DNA of 64,000 nucleotides from Epiperipatus broadwayi (lineage: Eukaryota > Onychophora > Udeonychophora > Euonychophora > Peripatidae), in NCBI GenBank assembly GCA_028023455.1, contig JAQFVV010000143.1:2582001-2646000 (forward strand), read 5' to 3'. Position 1 is the stretch's first letter. The number at the start of each line of letters is the position of its first letter. Shown in pieces: positions 1 to 11,700 of the stretch. The notes below the pieces were generated by a model. The model was not told the DNA's origin. It worked only from the letters and a program-made list of their open reading frames with translations, and searched no databases. The position numbers were made by a program, and so were the translations under genes.

Positions 1-103
1 CTAAACATTATCCACAATTCCACTTCCCATACATCCTTAATATTAAAAGAACTTTTAAATAAGTTAATTACTTCAGAATTATAAAATTTTAATAATAAAG
101 CTT
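1..103 (-). repeat. Terminal fragment of PLE copy 1, cut off by an inserted transposon
   Basis: This stretch is the reverse complement of about 6390-6470, the sequence just after the GIY-YIG end of the plus-strand Penelope-like copy. It is therefore the 3' untranslated/terminal part of the minus-strand copy whose coding part resumes at 1340. The TIR element at 104-1331 separates the two pieces. Confidence 0.75.
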
Positions 104-1331
104 GGTTGTGGTCGATGAGCAGCTATATCACACTGGATGGCGCTGTTTTCACACTAAACACATAAAAATGCCGTTTCCGCAGCCGACACCTTCGAACCTG
201 CATTTTCTATAATACAACTTTTTTGTTGTGCTACGGATTGCAAGCCGCTATGTCGCGTCGCAGTACAGCATGTATGTTTTACGCAGCAAATACATTTTCC
301 GAATTCGCACAGTTTATAAAATGATTACGGCTTGGGGAAAGAGTGTGTTTTTTTTAATTGGATGGAAATGTTGTTTTCATTGGATTTTTTTCTATTTTAA
401 AGTATTGAAATGTTCAGATTTTGTAAAGTAATAATTAACAGACTTTTTACACCGTAGTGTATTGAAGTTTTAAGTAGTAAATGTTGACGAGATATATGTA
501 TAAAGTTATTTGGAATTAGGTAACGAGTCAAGTAACGTACTGTTCGTAACATTCCACGAGACATTTTAAGATTGTACCGTGTGTATATTTTTGAAATAAA
601 AAAAAAGCGTTAACACAAAAATATCCAGTAAGAAAAGTACAATTGTACACTGTTTTTTTAAATGTCATAAAAAGCATATATTATAAACATTTTATATATA
701 TATATATTTGTCGTTGTTTAAAAAAGTTTTAGTTTCTTTCTTTTTCTCCGACTACTGTTATTCTTTGTTGAATATAGTTTACATTTATTGTTATCATTTA
801 TTTTATAGATGTTAGTAAAAAAAAATATTTACAAAAATACGATTTTGATATTTTTTATTTTAACCGTAAACCTAACCCTAAAGCTAACCCTAATCCTAAC
901 CCTAAAGCTAACCCTAATCCTAAAACTAACCCTAAACGTAAGCGTAACAAGTTTTACTTTTAGTTATCACTCTATTTGAAATAAAAACTAGCGGTAAACA
1001 ACAACAACAAAAAAAGCCGTAACCCCAGTAAAAAGTTCTCCGATAGAAAATTGATTTTTCTAATAAAAAGAAAACTAAAAAAGACGAATCAAATTGTAAT
1101 TTGTTTATTTTATTTTACATTTATTATTATCATTTAATTTGTATACATTAATAAAAAATATTTAAAATTAAGTAATATTTAAAAAAGACAATTTTCTTTT
1201 GTTTTCATTTTCGTATTACAAAAAACACATCAAAATGATTATAATTAATGGCCCGTGAATGATCATATTTTATAATTTTAGCGTAATAACTATGCCATCG
1301 AGTGGGATATAGCAGCTATTCTATGACAACC
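104..1331. mobile_element. Non-autonomous TIR DNA transposon with an 8-bp target duplication
   Basis: The ends are imperfect inverted repeats of about 38 bp: the left end begins GGTTGTGGTCGATGAGCAGC and the reverse complement of the right end reads GGTTGTCATAGAATAGCTGC, and both continue into CTATATC-CACT-GATGGC. The identical octamer TAAAGCTT stands directly outside both ends (96-103 and 1332-1339), an 8-bp target-site duplication. No transposase is visible inside, so it is non-autonomous. An 8-bp duplication occurs in hAT, MULE, Merlin and Sola1-type elements; the GG start does not look like a typical hAT end, so I leave the superfamily open. It interrupts the 3' end of PLE copy 1 and is therefore younger than that copy. 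A block near 168-200 (cataaaaatgccgtttc) recurs in the second TIR element at about 3210. Confidence 0.75.
861..948 (+). repeat. Degenerate telomere-like (CCCTAA)n tract
   Basis: The sequence runs as imperfect repeats of CCTAA, CCCTAA and AAGCTAA units, close to the metazoan telomere repeat (TTAGGG on the other strand). It lies inside the TIR transposon at 104-1331, so it is an interstitial, element-borne tract rather than a chromosome end. Confidence 0.7.
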
Positions 1332-1339
1332 TAAAGCTT

Positions 1340-3136
1340 CTTTATTTCATTTCTCTCAAAGACAACTTTAGCTTCATCAAAATTAATAGTGTGCTCTGTA
1401 TCTTTTTATGGATATATAAAGCAGAACTAATATATTTATTTCTAATCCTACTTTTACATACCTTTATTCTTTCATTTAAGCTCTGACCTATATATACCTT
1501 CTTACAAAAACAAAGGATAATATACACTATTGCAGGTTTAGTTTTTCTATCAAAAATTTCCTTAGTATTATTTAATAAATTATTCAAAGTAATACCTCTT
1601 TTCCAAGCACTTTTCTTATTTTCAAACAAATTAATATTTTTACATGCAATTTTATAAGAAGACAATTTAAATGGCAAAAAAATAAAATCATATTTTTCTT
1701 TATCCTTTACATCATTACAAATATTACTATTAAATAAAATACTTTTAAAACAAATTTGTTAGAGTAGCCAACACTCAAATAGTCTTTATAAAATTGATTT
1801 TTTTGAAACAAAGCTACCCACTAGAATTATTTAATCTCTTATTTTTAAAACAATAATTTCTTAAAGCAGCTACTTTATGAGATACAGATTGATAGCTATC
1901 AGGTTTAATTATAAATCTTAACTCTTTATTCTTAACATAATGACTACATATCAAATAATACATCTTTACATTTCTAATCACCAATATATCTAAAAAATTT
2001 AATTTAACAAATAAATCTACCCCCCCTCCTACTACATATTTTATAGAAGGATCAAAGCATATAAACTTATTTACCAACTCTTTAAATTTATCATTCTCAA
2101 CTACAAACAAACAATCATCCACATATCTAATAATTTTAAATATAAACTGAACAAATTAAGGGAGATAAAACCTTTATCCATCCTTCCTTAATCTTATAAA
2201 AATTATCATTATAAGTAAAGAACATAGAATCCTCTAATAATAAAAGCAAATCCTTAATAACTTTAATTTTATTTTTTGACAAATATCCATGTTTAACCAA
2301 CACAAATATAAGGACATCAATACTGCTTAATCTATTAACAGATTGATACATATTCTCAATATCCAAACTATCGAATACCCAATTACTTTCCATTTTAAAA
2401 TTATTAATCTTATCAAAAGCCTCAAAAGAAGAAACCAAAATCAACAAATTGTTTTAAAAAAAATTATTTAAGAACATAGAAATACTCTCTACAACATTAC
2501 CTGTAAAACTGGAAATAAATCTTAAAGGAAAACCATCTTTGTGAGTCTTAATATTCATAAACATCTTAGCTGATTATGAAGTCATTAGAATAAACATTTT
2601 AAATAATCTACTCTATAAAAAATTTTTAAATTTACCATTTTTTTATATATCTATTAACCTCCTTTTAATCACATTATCTGGATCTTTTTCTAAAAACATA
2701 TATTTACCATTATTTAATTCTTTATCCATTTTCTCCATGAACTCATTTCCTCTCATAATGACAAATCGATCAGCTTTGTTTTCACGAGAAATGATCACAT
2801 CATTAGCAATTAACCTCAGCAGGATTAACAATAATTTTTTTTTCTTTTATGCCAACTTTCTGCTCATCACTCAAATTTACTAGATTCTATAGACAAAATT
2901 GCATCAAAAACTACATTTTTTGAATGAAAAGAAACACAATTATGATCTTTACCAAGAATCTCTAATTCTCTATCATTTAACTTAATGTCAGAAAGATTAA
3001 CAACTTTATTAATAGAAACATTATTCTCAAATACCCTATCACTACAATAAACTTGATTTATTTTTCCAAAACAACCATTTTAATTTTCTTTCATATTTTT
3101 CTAAACCGCCTTAAGAAAAAATTTAAAATTGAATAA
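1340..3136 (-). pseudogene. Penelope-like retroelement (PLE) copy 1: RT and GIY-YIG, broken
   Basis: Reading leftward, the minus strand shows an N-terminal region (about 3060-2643), a reverse-transcriptase block with the motif-A-like string FDSLDIENMYQSV (about 2380-2340), the catalytic YVDD box just upstream of 2122, and a C-terminal GIY-YIG endonuclease (1677-1342) with VYIILCFCKKVYIGQS. RT fused to a C-terminal GIY-YIG nuclease is the Penelope-like architecture. Several stops and frameshifts break the frame, so the copy is dead. The same protein pieces recur on the plus strand at 4905-6392, making an inverted pair. The autonomous ancestor would have reverse-transcribed its RNA at nicked DNA or chromosome ends in the nucleus. 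Family assignment is firm; the exact clade is not called. Confidence 0.85.
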
Positions 3137-3144
3137 TTAAAATC

Positions 3145-4834
3145 GGTAAAAACCTGAAATCCGGGCACGGCCACTTGGGGCATTGTTTACATGTCAAAAC
3201 CCATAAAAATGCCATTTCGGTGGCCACAGCCTTACAGGCTAATACGTTTATGTACTGTATTAACCCATTGAGCTAGGCCGCTTTACATGACATCGCACAA
3301 AAATATTACAGCCTGTTTTGTGCTTCGAAGCTATTTACGCGTATTTGTTCTTTTCATAGCTGATTACCGTATTGCTTGAGGATGTTTAAATTTCAAGGCG
3401 GTACGACTTTTTCAAATCTCCGTAATAGAGTAATGTCATTTCGATTTTAAAAATGTTGCTAATTATTAAGAATTGTCATATGGTCCCCAACCTTCCGAAA
3501 AAAAGGTTAATATGTAAAAAAATTGGCAAAGTGTATGTTCGAACAGGCGTTGACAAAGCTCACATGCTAAGTCACGTTTCAGCATGGTGGGGAAAATATT
3601 CGAGACCACTAAAAGATCTGAGATGAACGTGCAATTTTGAAACTTTTCTTCAGATATAAATTGCAGAGTACAGAAAGTGTGTGAGATTGTGGTTTTTTTT
3701 ATTTATTTTGTCAGGCACACATAATGTCCACTTTTTATTACAGCAATAAAATCGAATAAATAATTTTAAAAAGTCCAAAGTTTGTGTCCTTTTTTTTTTT
3801 TATTTCATTAGAAATTGACAAGTATTTGGATTCAATTTTTTGCAGCGGGGTTAAAATAAATGACGACTTTGGTTGACTTTTTGTTAAGAATAACAAATTA
3901 CGAAATACACCCCACCCCCACAAGCAGTTTATTGTAGAAGGCTAAAAAAAAAAAAAGGTAATTCGAACGAAATAGAAATCAAAGTAAAAAGTGAGAAAAA
4001 GTTGTTTCAAAAAAAGAAAAAAAAAGGTTAAATTCTTGACTTTTTGGTTACAATTCTTTTTCCAAGTGTGGGTGGGTGTTTGAAAACAATTTTTGAATCG
4101 GCAAAAACACAAAAGTAAATTTGGATTTAATATTAAGAAAAACAATTACGTCAACCAAAAAGAAATCAAAATTCGAAATAAGTCCCAAAGTTGATTCTCT
4201 TTTTTCAGCGCTATTAAAATAATTGACTATTTTTGTTGCCTTTTTGTTAATAATAAACAGTACGAATTCCCCCCCCCTCGCTCAAAAAGCTGTTTTTTGT
4301 AGTAGCCAAAAAAAAAAAAAAAAAAAAGGCTAATTCAAACATAATCTAAATCAAAGTGATAACAAGTTGTGTTTAAAAAAAAAAAGTAAAATTAATAATA
4401 ATAATAAGAAAAACCATTTAGTCAAGACAAAAAAAATAAAAGAAAGGTAGAATTAAGTTCTAAACAAGTCGCAAATAATTGTATTCTATTTTTTCGGCGG
4501 TGGGATTCAAACAAATTTTTTTGACATCGTGAAACGGTCCGAAGTTTTAAAATGATAAAAAGAAAAAAAATACAATTAGCAAAATTTGTTGAAAAAAATA
4601 TCAGGTTCCAACAAAAAACCCACAAAAAGTAACGAAAATGAATATCAAAATTTGTTTTATAATAAAGAAATCATGTTGTAAATGAAATAAAAATTATTCG
4701 TTTAATCAATATTAGAAAAAAAAACCTTGTATAAAAAAAGAAAAAAGTTGCGGCGGCCCAGTAACGTTATATTTCATTGATTTTGTCTAGCATCAACGCT
4801 CCAAGCGGCTTTGCCCGGATTTCAGGCTTTTACC
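3145..4834. mobile_element. Second TIR DNA transposon with an 8-bp target duplication, A-rich interior
   Basis: The left end begins GGTAAAAACCTGAAATCCGG, and the reverse complement of the right end begins GGTAAAAGCCTGAAATCCGG; the similarity extends about 36 bp. The octamer TTAAAATC lies immediately outside both ends (3137-3144 and 4835-4842). The interior is low-complexity, with long A runs (for example 3947-3956 and 4309-4327), and has no recognisable transposase; the minus-strand open frames here are lysine- and phenylalanine-rich artefacts. It sits at the junction of the inverted PLE pair. It shares the cataaaaatgcc block near 3207 with the element at 104-1331, so the two may be related. 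Confidence 0.75.
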
Positions 4835-4904
4835 TTAAAATCTTGTCTTTTATCTAAACACCAATTCCTTTTATATTCATATACAAATTTGTAAAATTTT
4901 CGGT

Positions 4905-6470
4905 TTCTTTAGGTTAATTGATAATGTGATCATTTCTCATGAAGACAAAGCCGATAGGTTTGTCATTATGAAAGAAAATGAGTTCAGGGAGAAAACGAAT
5001 AAAGAATTAAATAATGGTAAATGTTTTTAGAAAAAAGATTCAGGTAATGTGATTAAAAAGAGGTTAATAGATGTTATGGGGGAAAATGGTAAATTAAAAT
5101 TTTTTGAATAATTTAAGATGTTGTTTATGAATAATAAGTCTCACAAAGATGGTTTTCCTTCAAGATTTATTTTCAATTTTACAGGTACTGTTGTAGGGAA
5201 TATTTATAGGTTCTTGAATAATTCTTTAAAACAATTTGATTTTGGTCATTATAGTTTCTTCGTTTTGAGGCTTTTGATAAGATTAATAATTTTAAAATGG
5301 AAAGTAATTGAATATTTGGTAGTTTTGATATTGAGAATATGTATCAATCTGTTAGTTGATTAAGCAGTATTGATGTTCTTATGTCTGTGTTGGTTAAACA
5401 TGGATCTCTGCCAAAAAATAAAATTAAAGTTATTATTGATTTGCTTTTATGTATTTTACTTATAATGATAATTTTTATAAGATTAAGGAAAAGTGGATAA
5501 TAGATTATATTATTTGTCTTAATTTGTTCAGTTTATATTATTTGGAAGAGGAAATTATTAAAAAGGATTGTTTATATTTAAAGTTATTTGTTAAATATGT
5601 GGATGATTGTTTGTTTATAGTTGAGAATGATAAATTGAAAGAGTTGGTAAATAAGTTTGTTTTGATCCTTCTATAAAATGTGGTAGGAGAGGAGTTAGAT
5701 TTTGTTATATTAAATTTTTTAGATCTATTAGTGATTAGAAATGTAAAGAATAATTCTTTGCTATGTAGTCATTATGTTAAGAGTAAACATCTATAAATAA
5801 ACCCGATAGCTATCAATCTGTATCTCATAAAGTAGCTGCTATAAGAAATTATTGATATAGAAATAAAAGATTAAATAATTCCAGTGCAGTATCTTTGTTT
5901 CAAAAAGGTCAATTTTATAAAGATTATTTGAGTGTTGGCTACTCTGGTAAATTATTTTTATTTAATAGTAATATTTGTAATGATGTAAAGGATAAAGAAA
6001 AACATGATTTTATTTCTTTGCCATTTAAATTGTCTTATAAAATTGTATGTAAAAATAGTAATTTGTTTGGAAATAAGAAAATTGCTTGGAAAAGGGATAT
6101 TGCTTTGAATAATTTATTAAATACAAATGAAATTTTTGATAATAAGATTATTTCTGTAGCATATATTATCCATTGTTTTTGTAAGAAAGTATATATAGGT
6201 CAGAGTAGATTGAACTTAAATGAAAGAATGAAGATACATAAAAGTAGGGTTAGAAATAAAAATATCATAGTTCTGCTTTGTATATCCATGAAAAAGATAC
6301 AGGCCACACTATTAATTTTGATGAAGCTAAGGTTGGCTTCTTTGAGAGAAATGAAACTAAAAAAAAGAATCTCTATTATTAACACTTTATGATTCTGAAG
6401 CAATTAATTTATTTAAAAGTTCTTTTAATAATAAGAGTGTATGGAGAGTGGAATTGTAGGTAATGTTTAG
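4905..6470 (+). pseudogene. Penelope-like retroelement copy 2: RT and GIY-YIG, broken
   Basis: Plus-strand counterpart of copy 1. In order: the N-terminal block (about 4912-5100), the RT part with YFTYNDNFYKIKE (5452 onward), KYVDDCLF with the catalytic YVDD box (about 5590-5615), and a GIY-YIG nuclease segment (5895-6392) with VAYIIHCFCKKVYIGQSRL. Frameshifts near 5100, 5370 and 5680 break the frame. The C-terminal 165-codon piece remains open. Position 6393-6470 is the 3' terminal segment that matches 1-103 inverted. Divergence from copy 1 is moderate, so the pair is old. The 5' side is shorter than copy 1, beginning close to the inserted TIR element. Confidence 0.85.
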
Positions 6471-6894
6471 TTTAAATGTTATTTTGTAGTTCTTTATATT
6501 TGAAAAGTCTGCTTGCAGCAGTGCAATTATTAGTGTTTTAGAGTTTATTTTCTTGGCTAGTCTAGTTGAGTTGTGAATTTGGGGTAATTTTGATTTCATA
6601 TTTAAATACAAATATTGTCATGAATAAAATCTTTTCAGTTGGCAAAGCTAATGTCCACTTGACAGATTGCTGATATCACAATCAGCATACGGCATGCACA
6701 GATCACCCTTCCAGAGTGTTTCAACATATTTCAACTCAGTGTAACATTTAAAATCATGAGGCTTATATTAATTTTCATAATTTTTCACAAAACATTTGAC
6801 TTTCATGGAACATAACTTGGAAAACACTGATCTAAGAAATAGAAATTATTTTTAAAAATGCATTTTAATCTTATAATTTACTGTTCTATGATCT
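6471..6894. other. No feature recognised
   Basis: AT-rich sequence between PLE copy 2 and a ribozyme repeat. The first part may still be PLE 3' flank, but I see no coding or structured element. Confidence 0.5.
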
Positions 6895-7140
6895 GTAATA
6901 TTTAAATACAAGTATAGTATATATTCTTGAACTAGATGTTATTAGAAGAGATTTGAACTCAAACTTTCAAGCAGCCTTTAGTTATTCACTCCATCTTACA
7001 TAACTGACACACATAACCACAAACATGTGAAAAAGATTAATGATCTCCAATATGTATTTTGTGCTGAATCAGCATTCATCAGTTGGTCTGAGTTATCATC
7101 TCCCACATATATATATAATCAGTGCTGTAAATATTCATAC
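6895..7140 (-). repeat. Family A hammerhead repeat, single degenerate copy
   Basis: Minus-strand copy of the repeat that forms the tandem array at 37-38.6 kb. In element orientation it holds a decayed hammerhead core, the block CACATGTTTGTGGTTATG, a B-box-like segment (GTTTGAGTTCAAATC) and the AT-rich tail. It is alone here, not in tandem. Confidence 0.7.
7041..7098 (-). ncRNA. Decayed type I hammerhead core (family A)
   Basis: On the minus strand CUGAUGA (7076-7082) is intact and is followed by the stem II hairpin AUGCUG-AUU-CAGCAC. The next triplet is AAA instead of the invariant GAA, and stem III has lost two bases relative to other copies. The G12 change predicts an inactive ribozyme. 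Confidence 0.6.
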
Positions 7141-7144
7141 AATA

Positions 7145-8490
7145 TTCTAAAAAATATTATTTTAATTGTACCAATTTTTTTTTATAGTCATTCTTCTACC
7201 TAAATGAAATGATTATGATAACTGATAAATTTCAGAAAAAATTTAATAGTATACAGACAACTAGAATAATATTATTTCTAATAACTTTGGGCATATGCCT
7301 AGTTAACAAATGCATTAAGGTGACCAAAAAGAAAATTGATCATGTAATGGGTAGTCACAAGATTATTTTTAAAAAAAGTTTTTTTCTCAATATATTGAAG
7401 CATAAGCATTAATTCAATTTCACAAAACAATCTTTAATATCAACTATGCTTTCATAGATACATCTAAAAATGCAAATAGATACTAATTTAGCACAATAAA
7501 TCCAACACCATTTGTCCAATTAAACTTTCTTCCTCTGAAAATTTCATCAAGAGCATCTATATAAATCTTAAATCTAGATAGGTCCTGGAAGTGCTTTCCT
7601 ACATATAGATTTTTAGGAGTTCACATTTTCAAAGTATTTTGTATCTATATCTATATTTAGAAAAAAACTAAAATATTTATCCTTAATACTACTACTAAGT
7701 CATCACTATTGCCAATATAATAATTAATTCTACCACTTAAAAGTACATTTTACCAAACATAGTACGTAGCCAGATTTCGCAAGATAGACCATTATTAGAC
7801 CATTTTTACTAGGTCTTTTCAAATTCATAATACACAATGGGAATTACTAAAAAGAGCTGCTAACCAGACACCATACAACTTTTAATGTTTATAATTTACT
7901 ACAAATCCTGTTCCAAAATGACTCATTATTAATGGTACTACCTAGTGTGCAAAATTACAATTAAAAACTACCAATTTGCAAAAACTGATTTCATCGTTGC
8001 TGTCAACACAGAGTTTGGCATAAAAATGATCCTGAATAGGGTAAGAATAATGAATATTTTTCAATATTGTACTAACAAATGACTTTCACAAATTCAGGAC
8101 AACCCAAGTCTGATGTACTAAACTGCTTCAAAAATGGAATTTAGCAGCCATATAAACACAAATCATGAACCACATTTTTAATGACTATCAAACCTATGGC
8201 TACAGTGGCAGAATTGAAGGCCTTAATAAAGACATTAGTGAATCTATTTCTTAGTTGCAAAATCTCTACAAGTTCCTTTGTGATATTTTATTAAAAGGCT
8301 TCCACAAAAAAAAAAAAAAATCATTATGTTTAATAAATAATACTAAAGCAGTTGCAAAAACTTTTGAAATTTTAAAAAATATTTAGAAATAAGACTAAAA
8401 CCAGAAATATCAAAAAGTACTCAAGAAAAAATTCAAAGTGAAAAAGAAAAATGGAGCTATCACATGATCACCATTTCTTATGCTTGCTCA
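7145..8490. other. No feature recognised
   Basis: AT-rich, low-complexity DNA with short poly-A and poly-T runs. I see no coding, RNA or mobile-element signal apart from chance open frames of about 70 codons. Confidence 0.5.
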
Positions 8491-8497
8491 AGTTTTC

Positions 8498-8751
8498 AAA
8501 ACAGGAAAAACTCGCCATATAGTAGTACCACTCAGTGCAAGCCAGAACAATCAATAGATGCAAGAAGGTTTGTGCATAAAATCCCTATCTAGTGCCTACT
8601 CATCCAATATCCCAGACTAGTTTCTATCTTGTGGCTTTCATCAGTGAGGAGCCTGAAAGCTCTGCACCTAGATCTTAGAATCCTCTTGCGTCAATTGATT
8701 ACTGTGGCTTAAACTGAGTGGCACTACTGTATAGAGAGGGTTGCCTGTTTT
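8498..8751 (-). repeat. Family C fold-back repeat with a central hammerhead-like core
   Basis: The ends (8498-8565 and 8685-8751) are imperfect inverted repeats of about 65 bp, beginning AAAACAGG. The minus-strand centre carries a hammerhead-like core. The block shared with other copies reads GATATTGGATGAGTAGGCAC, then a TAGGGATTTTATGCACAAAC block. Other copies are at 13838-13985, 14130-14306 and 18516-18718. Confidence 0.65.
8606..8652 (-). ncRNA. Hammerhead-like core (family C)
   Basis: Minus strand: CCUCA, CUGAUGA (8638-8644), a weak stem II around a CACAA loop, GAA (8622-8624), then ACUAGUC and UGGGAU. Stem III would be ACU/AGU; the predicted cleavage site is GUC followed by U (between 8615 and 8614). 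Stem I pairs UGGG with CUCA, including one G-U pair. Stem II pairs poorly, so activity is doubtful; the catalytic core strings are intact. Confidence 0.55.
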
Positions 8752-8759
8752 AAAAATGG

Positions 8760-11700
8760 AGATAACTATTACTCTAAAGTTCTATTAGATTCTACTTTAT
8801 TTTGTGCAACCAATAATTTAGCTCTTAGACATTCTAATAATAAATTTGGCCATCTTGAATATTTTTGAAATTAACAGAATCTACCAATCATAATATATTA
8901 ATAAAAATATTTAATTGATAAAAAAAATGATTTAAAAAAAAATTCAAAGGCCTTTATTGAGACAATAAAAAAAAAAAATGGAATTATTTCTAAAATATAG
9001 ATAACTTTTCAATTATATTTTATGGCATTCCAAGAACAAATGATCCAGATAATTCATTGTATTAGAACAAGCAAAAGTAAGCTATCATATTCAAAGAAAT
9101 TTTATTAAATTTATAAATACAAAAATTAAAAAAAAACAACAACTCAAAATTAGATGAAATATTTCAAAAATGATCATGAATTTAATATTTGTTAGGACTA
9201 AAATTCTGCTAATAGTAACCCACAGATAAAAAAAAGAAATTCAGGAATGACTAATTACTTCAAATGAATAATTTAACTGTATATGTACTATGTACTGGAT
9301 TTATGCATTTCAGGTATCTGTGAATATATTTTTCAGAATTGAGCAGCAATTTTTTAAAACTTATTAGAACAATGAAATGTATCATTTACATTTAAACACA
9401 TGCATAAGACATTATCACATGATGGGCATCAAACAATAATGTAAGTTACAAATTATTAATTCCATTAAATGGAGCATTCCGATATTTATATTATCTGATT
9501 ATTTTGAATTTGTATGTTTACTAATTATGTGATAAAATTTTTAACTTGCATCATGCAAATATTTTACTTCAAAATACAGTGAAACTTCAGTATCCATTTT
9601 ACTTACTTTAAAGTCTTTATATAGTAACAGAAATCTGAAAATCATAACATACACTATATACATTTTTAACATTAAGATATTACCAAAAAAAATCAGTAAT
9701 GCAGTTTTAAATTAAGAGAGCACATTCACATATATATATATACACTATAAATTAAATCTAGGTATGTAGGTAAAAATAAACTGATGATGAATACCTATTT
9801 AATGCAATGAAGTGAGATGAATGAAATTATCTTTGTGATATAACTAGGCTATTAATCTTCTAATATTATTATTTGCTTGAATAAGACTGATGCATTAGTA
9901 AATCTCTAGAGAATATGAGATTCTTGAAATAGATAGAGTTGAGTATCTTTTCTTGTACTGACATCTTTTTAAAATAGTGACATGAAGTTGTTTTCATTCA
10001 TTTTTTAATTTATCAAAATGATTTTGCAATGATTGCAATCCTTTGGTGATTTATGCGGCATTCCATTCATGAGTTTAATTTTTTAGGTTCCATGCAATAT
10101 AAATCCTATAGATTTCTATGCAAAATTTTTCTGAAGTCCATGCTGTTGATTCTTCTTCAATTGGTGATTCAATAAAGATTAATAACTCAGAACTTTTTTA
10201 TAGCTATCAATATGTTCTATAATTATTTCAATAATCATATTAGCAAATTCACTTTTCTATGCTAACATTTTATTTTAAAAATTCCTTTATTAATCTCTGG
10301 AAAGATTCTAAATTCATTCACGACTTCATTCCATATAGCCTTCTAACAAACATCATCAGATTCTGAATTTAATTGATCCATTGCTAACTTTTATAAATGG
10401 TATTGCATCCCAATAGTGAATAATTTTTCAGAATTTACTTTTAGAATAAAACATCAAGGGCTTTTAGAAATTGACTGACCATAAAGTGTGTATGGCCTTG
10501 ACATTTCAAATGAAATCTTGGTCAAAAAGTTGCAGCTATGAGACAGTATTTGTGGATAAAAATATTTTTACATTCGTGGGTACAGAATAACAAAGTGCAT
10601 TATCTGGTATCAATTCTTTTTCTAATAAATAGCTTTCTAATTTAAGGAATAAAACAATCTGTACACAGACCAGAATTTTTTATGTTGTCAGAACATGGCT
10701 GGATGATTTTTTCTTGTTCTTGGGCAAAGAAAGTTCTTTGATTGACAAATAGTTCCCAACTTGATATGATCTCCAGAATACTTTTTGCCTACTTGACTAA
10801 GTTGTGAACATGTTTGATTTAATATCTTATTCTAAAATAATCCAATTTAATTACAATTAAACTTTCTTTGAAAGGTATTCCGTTTCATCATCCTGTTAGG
10901 AATGTGATAGTAATCTTGCCATCAGCAGATGCAGTTTCTCCTATAGTTTTTTAAAGTTTATATCAATATTGAAACATATGCAATACCTCCTTCCTATTTG
11001 CAGCAAACAATTCACCACCATCCTTTTCAAGGGGATCTTTGTTAAAGCCCGACATATTTACTAACAGAATATTTTTTCTGTTCACATCCTTCCAAACACA
11101 AATTCAATATCTACAGTTTTTATTAAATGCTTATCATGTAATGTGAATGCACTTTTGTAGTTTCAGAAGATTAAGCAATTCTTGAATAGATTTTTTAACA
11201 ATTTCATGAATGGACAATTCATTTTTATTGAATAAGAAGTCAACTTCAATTTTTTTTCTTTCAAAACTAAATTATTTTCTTATATAGGAAAGTTCTTAAA
11301 AGCTTGATTAAATTCTTATGCATCATTAAAATTAACTCTTAAGATCCTTCTATATTAACTTAAAATTTTTTTAAACTAAAGTAAAGATGCAACATATGCA
11401 ATGCTTTCGCTGAAATTGCAAAGACATAACTAAATAAATGGCTGCTATTATATGTATGTGAAATTTGGGAACTTCTAGTTCTTTTAATTTTTGAACTACA
11501 GATTATTGCATCAACAGGTTTTAACAGAAATACCAAAGTTCAATAACATATTCCACTTCAAAAAATATTATATAAAAAGGAATATATTAAATATATAGAA
11601 CTATTCAAATTTTGTTTAAAAAAAAACCCCTAAAATTATAAAATATTATGATGAATAAGCAAAACACATAATTTTATCCAAAAATTAAAATATTTCATTC

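Noticed and set aside
228-431. 67-codon open frame on the plus strand
   Set aside because: It lies inside the TIR transposon, has no domain and no codon bias; a chance frame.
3738-4625. Several minus-strand frames rich in Phe, Leu and Lys
   Set aside because: They are translations of poly-T and poly-A tracts within the second TIR element.
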